A DNA stretch of 7,815 bases. It comes from Chloroflexi bacterium UBA4733. Its GTDB lineage: Bacteria; Chloroflexota; UBA4733. Location of the stretch: the NCBI GenBank assembly GCA_002404055.1, contig DHIZ01000001.1:1-7815 (forward strand), given 5' to 3'. Of the stretch, positions 1 through 6,806 are shown piece by piece. Both the position numbers and the translations under genes were made by a program. Position 1 is the stretch's first letter; each line of letters begins with the position of its first letter. The notes beneath the pieces were generated by a model. That model did no database searches. It was not told the origin of the DNA and worked only from the letters and a program-made list of their open reading frames with translations.

Positions 1-2269
1 GCGCCGCATAGGCGCTGTCCACCAGCAGGGGAACGATGACCCAGGATCCCACCAGCAGCGCCCCCATGCCCACCGCGGCGGCTCGTCGGACGCGGGACAG
101 GAATTGCGCCGGCGCCGCCAGGACCCAGACGCCGATGGAGAGGAGCGCCAGGTAGCCGGTGAGCAGGTGGCACGCCACCGTCAGAGCCACCGCGACGGCC
201 CCCAGCGCCAGCGACCCGACCCCCTTGACGGCGCGCCAGCTAAGTCCCCAGGCCAACGGCAGCAGCCACATCCCCCACAGTTGGGACCAGGTGCCATACC
301 CGCGCCAGGTGTAGCTGCCGTGCTCGTAGCCGTAGCCGGAGACGCTGATCAGGATGGGCGAAACCAGCGCCGCCGCCGCGGCGGTCCAGGTGTCCCAGCC
401 CAGCCAGCGGGCGCAGAGGTAGACACTGATTGGCCACAGGGCGAGAAGCAGGTAGAGCGCCCAGTAGAAGGTCGTCGCCGTGCCTGACAGGAGCGAGATG
501 TACGCCCCGATCACATGGGGGAGGCTCTGGTAGTGGTGGAACTGAGCCAGGCCGAGGCCCAGGTTGGGGTACCAGCCGTCGAGCGGCAGCTTGCCCGAGT
601 CGATCACGCCCCTGGCCCACCTCAGCATCGCGAAGTGGTATGAGGCGTCGTTGAGCTCGTGGACGGCAGTCGCCTCCGCGTTCAGTGCCCACAGGTTGAA
701 ACCGCAGGCGAAGGCCACCAGACTCCAGGGCGCCCACCGCTGCCACCTCGGCCGCGTGGATGGCTCGATGCCGCTTGCCGCGGGTTGGGCAGGGACGACG
801 GAGATGAGCCGCCACAGAGTAGCCGCGGGGGAGATGCCGGCCGCCAGGGTGGGGCTCGGTGCCGTCTCGTTCGGCTCCGCCTCGCCGGCCTCCGGCACGT
901 CGGACCTCAGCCCTCGTGATCTGAGCCAGCGCCACCCAAACCAGGCCACCACCAGGCAGGCCACCCCGGTGATGACGCTGAGGACCTTCTTTTCAGGGCT
1001 GTCCTGGCCCACGCCAAACAGCAGGTTGTAGAGAAAGTCGATCTTGATGAAGGTGTGCTGGCCGTACAGCTCGACGAAATACACATAGGGGAAATACAGG
1101 TTGATGAGTACCAGCGCCGACAGGGCAACCAGGGCGCGTCGCATCGGGCGGGACGCCACCAGGACCGCGAGGGCGGGGATGGCATCAAATAGGTAGCGCT
1201 CGTGAACCCTGGTCAGAACCGCAAACGTCAGGCATGTGAAGGCTGCCAATCCAAACACGAGCACCCGGCCGTCGCCCTCATGGTCGGCGAGGGCTCGCCA
1301 GGCTCGGGCGAGCAAGGCCACGGTGCCAGCGGCGAACAGCAGAACGCCGATCCAGAGGGCGGGCACTCCGAGGAGGGTGTAAGCGTTGGGGCCCTCGAGG
1401 TCCGGGATCCAGAAGCCCAGCGCCCCCCAGAAGTTGAAGCCGTTCACGCTCGTGAACGCGTATGTCGGCGCGTGGAAGTAGTAGTACGCGACTCCGGCCA
1501 GGTCAAAACCGAATGGCAGGGGGACAAGGAGGACCACCGCCACCGCAAGCGCTCCGAGTCCGCCGATGCGCACGGCTACCATTGCCAAGCTCCTGCGGTC
1601 CAGCAGTCGGTTGCCAATCAGGTGGCGACGGACAAGGACCAGGAGGAGCAGCGGCAACATGACGCCAAGCTGGGGTTTGATCCCAAGCGCGAGGCCGAAC
1701 AGGGCCGCGGCGACGGCCTCGCGATACAACCTGACGGGACCGGTGGCGAGGAAGAGGAGCGACGCCATCACCAGCAGCGCGCCGCCGGAATCGGCCTGGC
1801 CCCAGAGTGCCGAGACAAAGAACACCGCTGGGTTCAGCAAGATCGCGGCTGCCGCCAGGCCGCGCACCGGGAGCTTGCGTTGGACTTCCCTTGGGGTCAG
1901 GCGCTGGGCGAGGAGCATCGCGACCCAAGCCAGACCCAGGTCCGCCAGGATGGGCGGGATCTTCAGCATCGTCCAGGATGGCCCGGTCTGGAATACAAGC
2001 CTGGTCACCTGACCGAGGCCATACAGGACGTAGAGGTACGGATAGTAGACGAACGTGGAACTGTCGCTGAATTGAGACCAATCCTGGTTCGCCAGCTGGT
2101 CTTCCCACCGCTGCTGGACCAGCAGGTCGCCCGGGAACCCGCCGTTTGGCGCCAGCCAAACTCGAATGCCAAGGCCGGCAGCGAAGATGCAGCCGAGGCC
2201 ACCCGGGGTCGAGCTCCAGCCGGCGATTCGACGAGCAGTCGTCTTCACGGCGTTGCGGAGCTCACCCAT
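1..2269 (-). CDS. Polytopic GT-C glycosyltransferase fused to a second membrane module (partial, C-terminus beyond left edge)
   Basis: One uninterrupted minus-strand frame of 756 codons starts at the ATG at 2267-2269 and leaves the window without a stop. An in-frame TAG lies shortly upstream and no ATG, GTG or TTG lies between, so the start is well fixed, although no good ribosome binding site is visible. Residues 1-450 carry hallmarks of lipid-linked-sugar mannosyltransferases of the PMT/GT39/GT87-like group: YYPYLYVLYG near 75, KIPPILADLGLA near 103, NPAVFFVSALWGQADS near 146-160, KPQ at 198-200 and HERYLF at 356-361, with about ten hydrophobic helices. A polar linker rich in Pro, Glu and Ala (about 450-512) follows. 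From about 515 a second set of helices begins, with an ELNDASYHF loop (538-546), WYPNLGLGLAQFHHYQSLP near 566-584 and more helices to the edge, resembling the membrane family Pfam calls PTPS_related. Expected role: transfer of a polyprenyl-phosphate-linked sugar on the outer face of the membrane; acceptor unknown. The coding call is firm, the family of module 1 likely, and that of module 2 tentative. Confidence 0.85.
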   Translation of the reverse strand, partial: MGELRNAVKTTARRIAGWSSTPGGLGCIFAAGLGIRVWLAPNGGFPGDLLVQQRWEDQLANQDWSQFSDSSTFVYYPYLYVLYGLGQVTRLVFQTGPSWTMLKIPPILADLGLAWVAMLLAQRLTPREVQRKLPVRGLAAAAILLNPAVFFVSALWGQADSGGALLVMASLLFLATGPVRLYREAVAAALFGLALGIKPQLGVMLPLLLLVLVRRHLIGNRLLDRRSLAMVAVRIGGLGALAVAVVLLVPLPFGFDLAGVAYYYFHAPTYAFTSVNGFNFWGALGFWIPDLEGPNAYTLLGVPALWIGVLLFAAGTVALLARAWRALADHEGDGRVLVFGLAAFTCLTFAVLTRVHERYLFDAIPALAVLVASRPMRRALVALSALVLINLYFPYVYFVELYGQHTFIKIDFLYNLLFGVGQDSPEKKVLSVITGVACLVVAWFGWRWLRSRGLRSDVPEAGEAEPNETAPSPTLAAGISPAATLWRLISVVPAQPAASGIEPSTRPRWQRWAPWSLVAFACGFNLWALNAEATAVHELNDASYHFAMLRWARGVIDSGKLPLDGWYPNLGLGLAQFHHYQSLPHVIGAYISLLSGTATTFYWALYLLLALWPISVYLCARWLGWDTWTAAAAALVSPILISVSGYGYEHGSYTWRGYGTWSQLWGMWLLPLAWGLSWRAVKGVGSLALGAVAVALTVACHLLTGYLALLSIGVWVLAAPAQFLSRVRRAAAVGMGALLVGSWVIVPLLVDSAYAA

Positions 2270-2286
2270 ATTTGCCGAATGATGAC

Positions 2287-2310
2287 GGCTGGTGGGTCTC
2301 CCGACCAGCC
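2287..2310 (-). other. Strong inverted repeat between the TPR lipoprotein gene and the fused GT-C gene
   Basis: A perfect 7-bp stem (GGCTGGT with ACCAGCC) continues inward, past one unpaired G, into GGG/CCC around a TCT loop, giving about 10 paired bases. It lies between the stop of the TPR gene (ending at 2336) and the ATG at 2269, so it would sit in the leader of the downstream gene. No T-rich tail follows on either strand, so a classical intrinsic terminator is unlikely. It could be a Rho-type or attenuating hairpin, an mRNA-processing or stabilising structure, or chance in GC-rich DNA. Confidence 0.35.
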
Positions 2311-2335
2311 ACTACGGTGGTGTCCGGCGGCTGTT

Positions 2336-2962
2336 CTACCGGGTCGGCGACGGAGACGGCGTCGGGTGTGGAGGACTCAGATTCAGACCCGCGGGGATTC
2401 GCGAAGCCAACTTGGGGTCCAACTGAGTCGCCGTTAGAAGCTCGGCGTTGCCCTCGGCGTTACGCCCTTCCTGCCGCAGCAGGAAGCCAAGGTTGAGATG
2501 CGCTATCGCATAGTCTTGCTGGACTGCAATCGCGTGCCTGTAGAGATTCTCGGCCTCCTGTGGCGAGACGACTTCGCGGATCAGAGCGAGGTTGTACAGG
2601 GTGGGTACGAAGTTTGGATCGCTGTCCAGGGCGGCCCGATAGAAGACCTCCGCGGACTGGTTCCGTCCGGCGCCCTGTTCGATGACGCCAAGGTTGTAGT
2701 TGCAGAACTTGTTCCTGGGATCGTGGCTCAGGCACTTGTGGTAGTCGCTGGCGGCCTCGGTATTGTTGCCTTTGCCAGCAGCCTGGAGGCCGGCGCTGAG
2801 CAGGGCACTGGCCTGCTGGGCATCAGATCCCGCGGCGCTTGATCCACATGCTGAAAGCAACGCTGCGGTGAGGAGCAGCGACGAAGCGCCGGCAGCTGCG
2901 CGGACGCCTCGTAGCAGGCCGTGGTGCGATAGGCGCCGTCGGAACTCTGATATCGAAGTCAC
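2336..2962 (-). CDS. TPR-repeat lipoprotein
   Basis: Secreted lipoprotein of 208 residues with tetratricopeptide repeats, which usually act as protein-protein scaffolds. I prefer the GTG at 2962 because a GAGAGG ribosome binding site lies nine bases upstream. A TTG at 3019, overlapping the stop of the preceding gene by four bases, would add 19 residues ahead of an already long signal peptide. From the GTG, a basic segment (RRR then HHGLLRGVR) precedes the hydrophobic stretch SSLLLTAAL and the lipobox LSAC, with the lipidated cysteine at residue 39. Four consecutive TPR units follow (about residues 50-180), each with the typical small and aromatic positions (YNLGVI, YNLALI, LNLGFLL) and a helix-breaking DP or equivalent (SHDPRN, DSDPNF, QLDPKL). 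The C-terminus is a Pro/Ser/Thr tail. It lies between two membrane glycosyltransferase genes in the same direction, suggesting an operon and an envelope-assembly role. Specific partner unknown. Confidence 0.85.
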   Translation of the reverse strand: MTSISEFRRRLSHHGLLRGVRAAAGASSLLLTAALLSACGSSAAGSDAQQASALLSAGLQAAGKGNNTEAASDYHKCLSHDPRNKFCNYNLGVIEQGAGRNQSAEVFYRAALDSDPNFVPTLYNLALIREVVSPQEAENLYRHAIAVQQDYAIAHLNLGFLLRQEGRNAEGNAELLTATQLDPKLASRIPAGLNLSPPHPTPSPSPTR

Positions 2963-2971
2963 GCGTTCTAG

Positions 2972-2977
2972 CCTCTC
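2972..2977 (-). promoter_or_regulatory. Ribosome binding site deciding the TPR lipoprotein start
   Basis: GAGAGG on the minus strand lies nine bases before the GTG at 2962. It supports this start over the TTG at 3019, whose only upstream purine run (AAAGG) lies inside the last codons of the preceding gene. Confidence 0.5.
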
Positions 2978-3015
2978 AGGGATACAGCCAAGTCGAGTTA
3001 GGTAGCTGCCTATTC

Positions 3016-4560
3016 TCAACGGGGGGCCTTTGGGTTCCGCTCAGTTGGCAGTACGGGACGGATGGGCCCCTGCGAGAGTCGCCACCAGAGTTTGTAGCCC
3101 AGAGCCACGATCAGCAGGATGGCAGAGCCCACGATCGCGACGATCAAGATCGGGTTGGTGCCGTTGAACCAGGCATAGACCCACCAGAAGTCGAAGGTTG
3201 TGAACTGCGGCAAACCCAGTGTCAGGTCCATCGGCACCTGGTCAGATGGGTAAGGGGCGTTGCCGCTGAGAATCTGCCCGAACGCGACTGCATGGCGCCA
3301 GATCGCTGAATATGGCAACGACCAATATGTCCGTGGATCGACGCCCTCGAAACGCTCCAGCAGCATCTGATGCAGGTAGTCGATGGTTACGCCCAGGATC
3401 TGGATCGCGAATCCGGCGACGGCGGCGACAATGATGCCGGCCCGCGCGACCAGGGGGAGGCTGCGCCAGCCAGACAGGACGGCCACCGCGGGCAACAACA
3501 GCAAGCCGGTCAGCGGAACGATGTAGCGGGCGCCCCAGGCATAGTCGCCTGCCCACTCGTAATACCTCCCGAAGAAGGCGATGTTTATGGCCGCCGCGCC
3601 GACGATGACCATGCCCAGGCCAAAGTTCTTGCGCATGAAGGCGGGCAGACCGGCAAGCCCAACCAGGAGCGGAGGCGAAAACAGAATCAGGCTCTTCCCG
3701 GGGCTGAACAACTGCCCCATCACTCCCGTCAACAGCGGGGTGGAGAAGGTGGCGGCTCCGATGCGGGATTGGCCTCCCTCGAACGGCGTTCCGAAGCGGA
3801 CCCAGTTGTACCAGCCGGCCACAGCGAACGCTATGGCAACGGGGCCGCCCCATGCGGCCACAAATGTGAGCGCATCGCGTCGATGTTCGGTGCGGGCGCC
3901 GGCCAGCAAGTAGAGGCCAAATACCGGGAGGAATAACACGGCAGTTATTCGCGTGAGAATTGCCAGACCGATCGCGGCTCCCGACACCGCCAACCACCCG
4001 GCCCGTTGTCGTTGCAGCCCTCGATGGAGGCTGAAGAGTGAGAGGAGGATGAAGAGGGTAGCCGGACCGATGTCGTACGCGTCGTGGGCGTAAGGCCACT
4101 CAATCGTCGTGAGGCCAAACATCAAGGCAAGGGCCACGGCTGCAGTGAGGCTCGCGCCGAGATCAAGCGCAAATAGGAACAGCACCACCACGGCGAGCGC
4201 TGCAAAGATGGCGCAAACGAACGATGCGGCGAATTCGGTGGTGTGCTGGACACTCGCGGGGCAGCCGCCGGGCTGGTCCGGACAGTCGGCGAGATTGCCG
4301 ACCAGGACCACGGGAACCAGCACCAGTGATGCGGCGATGCCGTAGGGGCCGTAGGGAAGGCCGTCGTCAGAGATGACGGACGGGACGTAGACGTTGGGCT
4401 GGTTGGGCCTCACCGTGAAATCGCCCCGGGCAACGATCGACTGCGCCGTAGCCAGTTCGGAACGGTTGTCGCCTGTCTGCATATGCCCCGGCGCGGTGAT
4501 GACATATACGAGTGCAGCCAGGCCGAACAGCAGCGCTGCGATCCTCACGCGATCCGTCAT
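3016..4560 (-). CDS. Polytopic membrane glycosyltransferase (GT-C / PMT-like)
   Basis: Integral membrane protein of 514 residues with about 11-12 hydrophobic helices, probably using a polyprenyl-phosphate-linked sugar outside the cytoplasmic membrane. Helix 1 (about 7-23) leads into an external loop with an acidic residue (TGDNRSELATAQS, D31), the position where GT-C enzymes carry a catalytic Asp. YGPYGIAASLVLVP (70-83) matches the usual 'YGPG..LL..P' stretch of this family. YNWVRFGTPFEGG (251-263), LFSPGKSLILFSPPLL (284-299) and EWAGDYAWGARYIVPL (335-350) are the family's typical conserved blocks. C93 and C100 in an outer loop could form a disulfide. A last helix (about 470-489) is followed by a basic tail. 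The start is the ATG at 4558-4560; AAGG lies very close to it, so the binding site is poor. It heads the minus-strand group and meets the lipoprotein gene directly. Sugar and acceptor cannot be read from the sequence. Confidence 0.88.
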   Translation of the reverse strand: MTDRVRIAALLFGLAALVYVITAPGHMQTGDNRSELATAQSIVARGDFTVRPNQPNVYVPSVISDDGLPYGPYGIAASLVLVPVVLVGNLADCPDQPGGCPASVQHTTEFAASFVCAIFAALAVVVLFLFALDLGASLTAAVALALMFGLTTIEWPYAHDAYDIGPATLFILLSLFSLHRGLQRQRAGWLAVSGAAIGLAILTRITAVLFLPVFGLYLLAGARTEHRRDALTFVAAWGGPVAIAFAVAGWYNWVRFGTPFEGGQSRIGAATFSTPLLTGVMGQLFSPGKSLILFSPPLLVGLAGLPAFMRKNFGLGMVIVGAAAINIAFFGRYYEWAGDYAWGARYIVPLTGLLLLPAVAVLSGWRSLPLVARAGIIVAAVAGFAIQILGVTIDYLHQMLLERFEGVDPRTYWSLPYSAIWRHAVAFGQILSGNAPYPSDQVPMDLTLGLPQFTTFDFWWVYAWFNGTNPILIVAIVGSAILLIVALGYKLWWRLSQGPIRPVLPTERNPKAPR

Positions 4561-4702
4561 TGCCTTGATACCCGGTGCACCCGCAGCATTATGAGCAACG
4601 CGCCAAGGCCCCCGACCATCGCAGCGGGCTGCCTCGACACCAGCGCAATGAATTCGGCCGGCAATCGTCTATCGTGCTGGAAGATGTCCAGGAAGACTTC
4701 CA
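4561..4702. promoter_or_regulatory. Divergent intergenic region, presumed promoters for both directions
   Basis: This 142-bp gap separates the minus-strand membrane glycosyltransferase from the plus-strand family 2 glycosyltransferase, so it should hold the promoters of both units. On the minus strand a CATAAT hexamer (4588-4593), close to TATAAT, ends 27 bases before the ATG, but no convincing -35 box lies 17 bases further upstream. On the plus strand I find no clear promoter hexamers. No hairpin or riboswitch-like structure stands out. Confidence 0.4.
4690..4696 (+). promoter_or_regulatory. Ribosome binding site for the TTG-started family 2 glycosyltransferase
   Basis: AGGAAGA ends six bases before the TTG at 4703. 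Because an in-frame TGA lies at 4649-4651 and no ATG, GTG or TTG codon lies between it and 4703, this site and the TTG together fix the start. Confidence 0.6.
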
Positions 4703-5884
4703 TTGGCCGCTGATCTCGGGACCGCCGGAACTGGGCCGGCGCTGGCTGAGACAGTTTCGGTCGTGCTCCCCTGCCTCAACGAAGAGGGTTCCGTAGGTGA
4801 TTGCGTCCGCGAGGCTCTCGGCACCATGGCCAGGGCGAGGATCGACGGCGAGGTTGTTGTTGTCGATAACGGCTCCACCGATGGCTCCGCCAAGGCCGCC
4901 GAGGTCGCGGGCGCCAGGGTGATCCACGAGCCCGCCAGGGGTTATGGGAACGCGCTCCGAACCGGCATCAAGGCGGCGCGCGGATCGATAGTGGTCATGG
5001 CTGACGCGGACTGGACATACGACCTGACAAGGATTCCCGAGATGGTGGAACCGGTGGCGCGGGACCAAGCCGACATCGTTATCGGCTCTCGCCTCGAAGC
5101 CGCCACGCCGCAATCGATGCCCATCCTGCACCGGCACCTGGGGACACCGGTGCTCTCGTTCCTGATGGGGCGCGCGGCCGGAGGGATTCGCCTCGGCGAC
5201 GGATCGTCAGGCTTTCGGGCCTTCCGCCGCGATGTTGTCATCGGTCTTGGCCTGCGTGGAGTCCATTTCGAGTACATGTCCGAGATGCACGTGCGTGCCG
5301 GCCAAGCACAGCTTCGGTACCTCGAGTTTCCTGCCGGCTATCGGGAGCGAGTCGGCGAGTCGAAGCTGAGCACCTTCGCCGACGGTTGGAGCAATTTGAA
5401 GCTGATCCTGTGGCTCGCCCCGGACCTTCTCCTGTTGGGCCCGGGCGTAACCGTGTTCCTTCTCGGAGCGGTGGTCAGTCTGCTGAGCTTCTTTAGTCCT
5501 GGCGGTGTCCCGGTCGGCTCCTTGCGCTGGCAACCTGTGTTCTTTTCCAGCATCGCAATGACTCTCGGCCTGCAACTGGTGCTGATCGCGCTGGTCGTCA
5601 CCCGTCGGTCCTGGTTGATAGCCCCACGCCGCCGCAGCCGGCTGGCCTTTGTGGCCGGGCAGAAATTCCCGACCCGGGCTGGTCTTGCGGGTTTAGCGGC
5701 GGTCTCGGTTGGCCTGCTTATCGATGGGGTACTCGCCGCCAACTGGCTGTTTCACAACCCGCCGCTGTCTGTGGAGCTTCCGCTGGCATCCCTTGCCCAG
5801 AGTCTGCTGATCATGGGGGGCGTGACGGTTGGGTTCGCGTTCGGGCTCCAGTCGTTGAACTGGCAGGAAGAATCGGAGCGCTAG
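4703..5884 (+). CDS. Family 2 glycosyltransferase, polyprenyl-phosphate-sugar synthase type, with C-terminal membrane helices
   Basis: The 393-residue protein joins a cytoplasmic GT-A domain (about 17-240) to four likely membrane helices (about 241-264, 279-300, 327-347, 362-384). VSVVLPCLNEEGSV (18-31), VVVVDNGSTDGS (51-62), ARGYGNALRTGIKAARG (78-94) and MADADWTYD (99-107) form the nucleotide-sugar and metal site. The last is the DxD region (DAD at 101-103), with Trp where relatives often have Gly. LHRHLGTPVLS (142-152), SGFRAFRRD (169-177), FEYMSEM (189-195) and RVGESKLSTFADGW (216-229) are typical of the dolichol-phosphate mannose/glucose synthase-like family. These enzymes move a sugar from a nucleotide to polyprenyl phosphate on the cytoplasmic side. 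The TTG start is the only one available and has a good binding site. The neighbouring GT-C genes are plausible users of the product; the methyltransferase follows 3' in the same direction. Sugar identity unknown. Confidence 0.9.
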   Translation: MAADLGTAGTGPALAETVSVVLPCLNEEGSVGDCVREALGTMARARIDGEVVVVDNGSTDGSAKAAEVAGARVIHEPARGYGNALRTGIKAARGSIVVMADADWTYDLTRIPEMVEPVARDQADIVIGSRLEAATPQSMPILHRHLGTPVLSFLMGRAAGGIRLGDGSSGFRAFRRDVVIGLGLRGVHFEYMSEMHVRAGQAQLRYLEFPAGYRERVGESKLSTFADGWSNLKLILWLAPDLLLLGPGVTVFLLGAVVSLLSFFSPGGVPVGSLRWQPVFFSSIAMTLGLQLVLIALVVTRRSWLIAPRRRSRLAFVAGQKFPTRAGLAGLAAVSVGLLIDGVLAANWLFHNPPLSVELPLASLAQSLLIMGGVTVGFAFGLQSLNWQEESER

Positions 5885-5949
5885 CCTCGCCAGCCTTCGA
5901 CCGGCCTTCACCTGCCCAACCCAAGACACAGGAGATCCTGGAGGATGCT

Positions 5950-6618
5950 CTGCGCTACCGGGACTGGATCTTCAGTGCCGCGCGCCCCCACCTGGGGTTG
6001 CGGGTTCTCGAGGTTGGGGCTGGGCGAGGCACCATCACCGACTGCATTGTCGATTGCGACACCGTCCTCGCCCTCGAGGTGGACCCGGATTTTGTCGCCA
6101 TCTTGCGGGAACGCTTTGCCGGCAGGGCGAATGTCGAGGTCTTGGCGGGTAGCGCCACGGATCCAGCCGTAACCCGGCGAGCCGCCGGGCGGGTCGATTC
6201 TGCGATGTCATTCAACGTCCTCGAACATATTGCGGACGACATCAGCGTGTTGCGCAACGTCTTGGAAGTCCTTCCTCCAGGTGGGCGATTCGTGTGCTTC
6301 GTTCCGGCGTTCCCGTCCATATACGGTTCGATGGACAGCGCGGTTGGGCACGTGCGCCGCTACACGCGCGCCGAAATGCGGTCGAAGATGACGGAAGCGG
6401 GTTTCCACGTGGTCGCCGCACGGTACATGAATTTCCTTGGCTATTTTGCGTGGCTTGTCGCCGGTCGCGTGGTCCGTTTTGAAGGAGTGGCGGGCGCGGG
6501 CTCAAGAGTGGGACTCTATGACCGCCTCGTCGTCCCAATCTCTCGCTTCCTGGAGCGCCGCTGGCGCCCACCCTTCGGGCAATCGCTGCTCGTCGTCGGC
6601 GAGCGGCCGGTTTCGTGA
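5950..6618 (+). CDS. Class I SAM-dependent methyltransferase (start uncertain)
   Basis: The fold motifs are clear (numbered from 5950): VLEVGAGRG (19-27) binds S-adenosylmethionine, ALEVDPD (41-47) ends in the acidic strand 2 region, SFNVLEHIADD (87-97) is motif IV, and LPPGGRFVCFVPA (108-120) precedes a YG..D...GH.RRYT signature (125-139). The C-terminal FGQSLLVVGERP is typical of the family, which often methylates lipids, sugars or small molecules; the substrate here is unknown. The start is a problem. The only ATG/GTG/TTG in frame near the beginning is a TTG at 5998, which would begin inside motif I. In-frame residues upstream (EDALRYRDWIFSAARPHLG, from about 5941) look like the genuine N-terminus. 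I place the start at a CTG at 5950, five bases after GGAGG, but other unusual starts (CTG 5938, CTG 5860) or a frameshift are possible. The gene follows the family 2 glycosyltransferase closely and is probably co-transcribed. Confidence 0.8.
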   Translation: MRYRDWIFSAARPHLGLRVLEVGAGRGTITDCIVDCDTVLALEVDPDFVAILRERFAGRANVEVLAGSATDPAVTRRAAGRVDSAMSFNVLEHIADDISVLRNVLEVLPPGGRFVCFVPAFPSIYGSMDSAVGHVRRYTRAEMRSKMTEAGFHVVAARYMNFLGYFAWLVAGRVVRFEGVAGAGSRVGLYDRLVVPISRFLERRWRPPFGQSLLVVGERPVS

Positions 6619-6688
6619 CCAACGGCAAGCGGCTAAGAAGCGGTCAAGACCCAGACATCGCATGCGGCTGCGTTTACAAAGGGTGTAT

Positions 6689-6709
6689 CGCAAGGGCGAA
6701 AGTCCCGCG
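6689..6709 (+). other. Small hairpin with GAAA tetraloop
   Basis: CGC, two bulged A, GGGC, loop GAAA, G, one bulged T, CCC, GCG: seven base pairs closed by C-G around a GNRA-type GAAA loop. It lies about 70 bases after the methyltransferase stop. It may be part of the 3' untranslated region or of a small structured RNA, but it is short enough to arise by chance. Confidence 0.25.
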
Positions 6710-6763
6710 CTGACGAATCCGAAGAGGCCGACGCTCAGGTCGAGACTATGACAAATCGAGAAC

Positions 6764-6796
6764 CTCCCCCGCCAGTGGCACGCACCGGCGGGGGAG
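6764..6796 (-). terminator. GC-rich terminator hairpin between convergent genes
   Basis: A perfect 10-bp inverted repeat (CTCCCCCGCC and GGCGGGGGAG) flanks a 13-base loop. On the minus strand it begins ten bases after the stop of the beta-helix protein gene and is followed by GTTCTCGATTTGTC, a weak T-rich tail, so it best serves as that gene's terminator. On the plus strand there is no T-run after it, yet it could also end transcripts coming from the methyltransferase. Confidence 0.65.
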
Positions 6797-6806
6797 CACG
6801 TGCGGG

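Larger units (their letters stand above)
6619..6806. other. Convergent intergenic region with two RNA hairpins
   Basis: This 188-bp stretch lies between the 3' ends of the methyltransferase and the beta-helix protein genes. It contains the palindrome CGCATGCG (6659-6666), a GNRA-capped hairpin near 6689-6709 and the long hairpin at 6764-6796. No reading frame in it looks like a gene. Confidence 0.5.

Noticed and set aside
240..935. 231-codon minus-strand open frame
   Set aside because: It is an out-of-frame shadow of the fused membrane protein, with Arg/Pro/Gly-rich random-looking sequence.
1202..2437. 411-codon plus-strand open frame
   Set aside because: It lies antisense to the GT-C fusion gene. 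Its product is a polar mix rich in Gln, Glu, Gly and Arg with no domain pattern, while the minus strand gives clear helices and family motifs.
3370..3936. 188-codon plus-strand open frame
   Set aside because: Antisense to the membrane glycosyltransferase, with composition typical of a shadow in high-GC DNA.
3242..4099. 285-codon minus-strand open frame inside the 514-residue glycosyltransferase
   Set aside because: Alternative frame of a real gene; Arg/His/Pro-rich with no motifs.
4589..5137. 182-codon minus-strand open frame covering the divergent promoter region
   Set aside because: Antisense to the family 2 glycosyltransferase; no recognisable domain and shadow-like composition.
5945..6172. 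Short plus-strand frame starting at an ATG with a good ribosome binding site
   Set aside because: Its product has no family signature and ends within the methyltransferase, whose own frame carries the SAM motifs. The ATG is reported only as part of the start-codon puzzle.
5998..6618. Methyltransferase starting at the TTG at 5998
   Set aside because: This start would place the SAM-binding loop at residue 3 and discard the in-frame N-terminal helix RYRDWIFSAARPHL, which resembles the usual beginning of the family.
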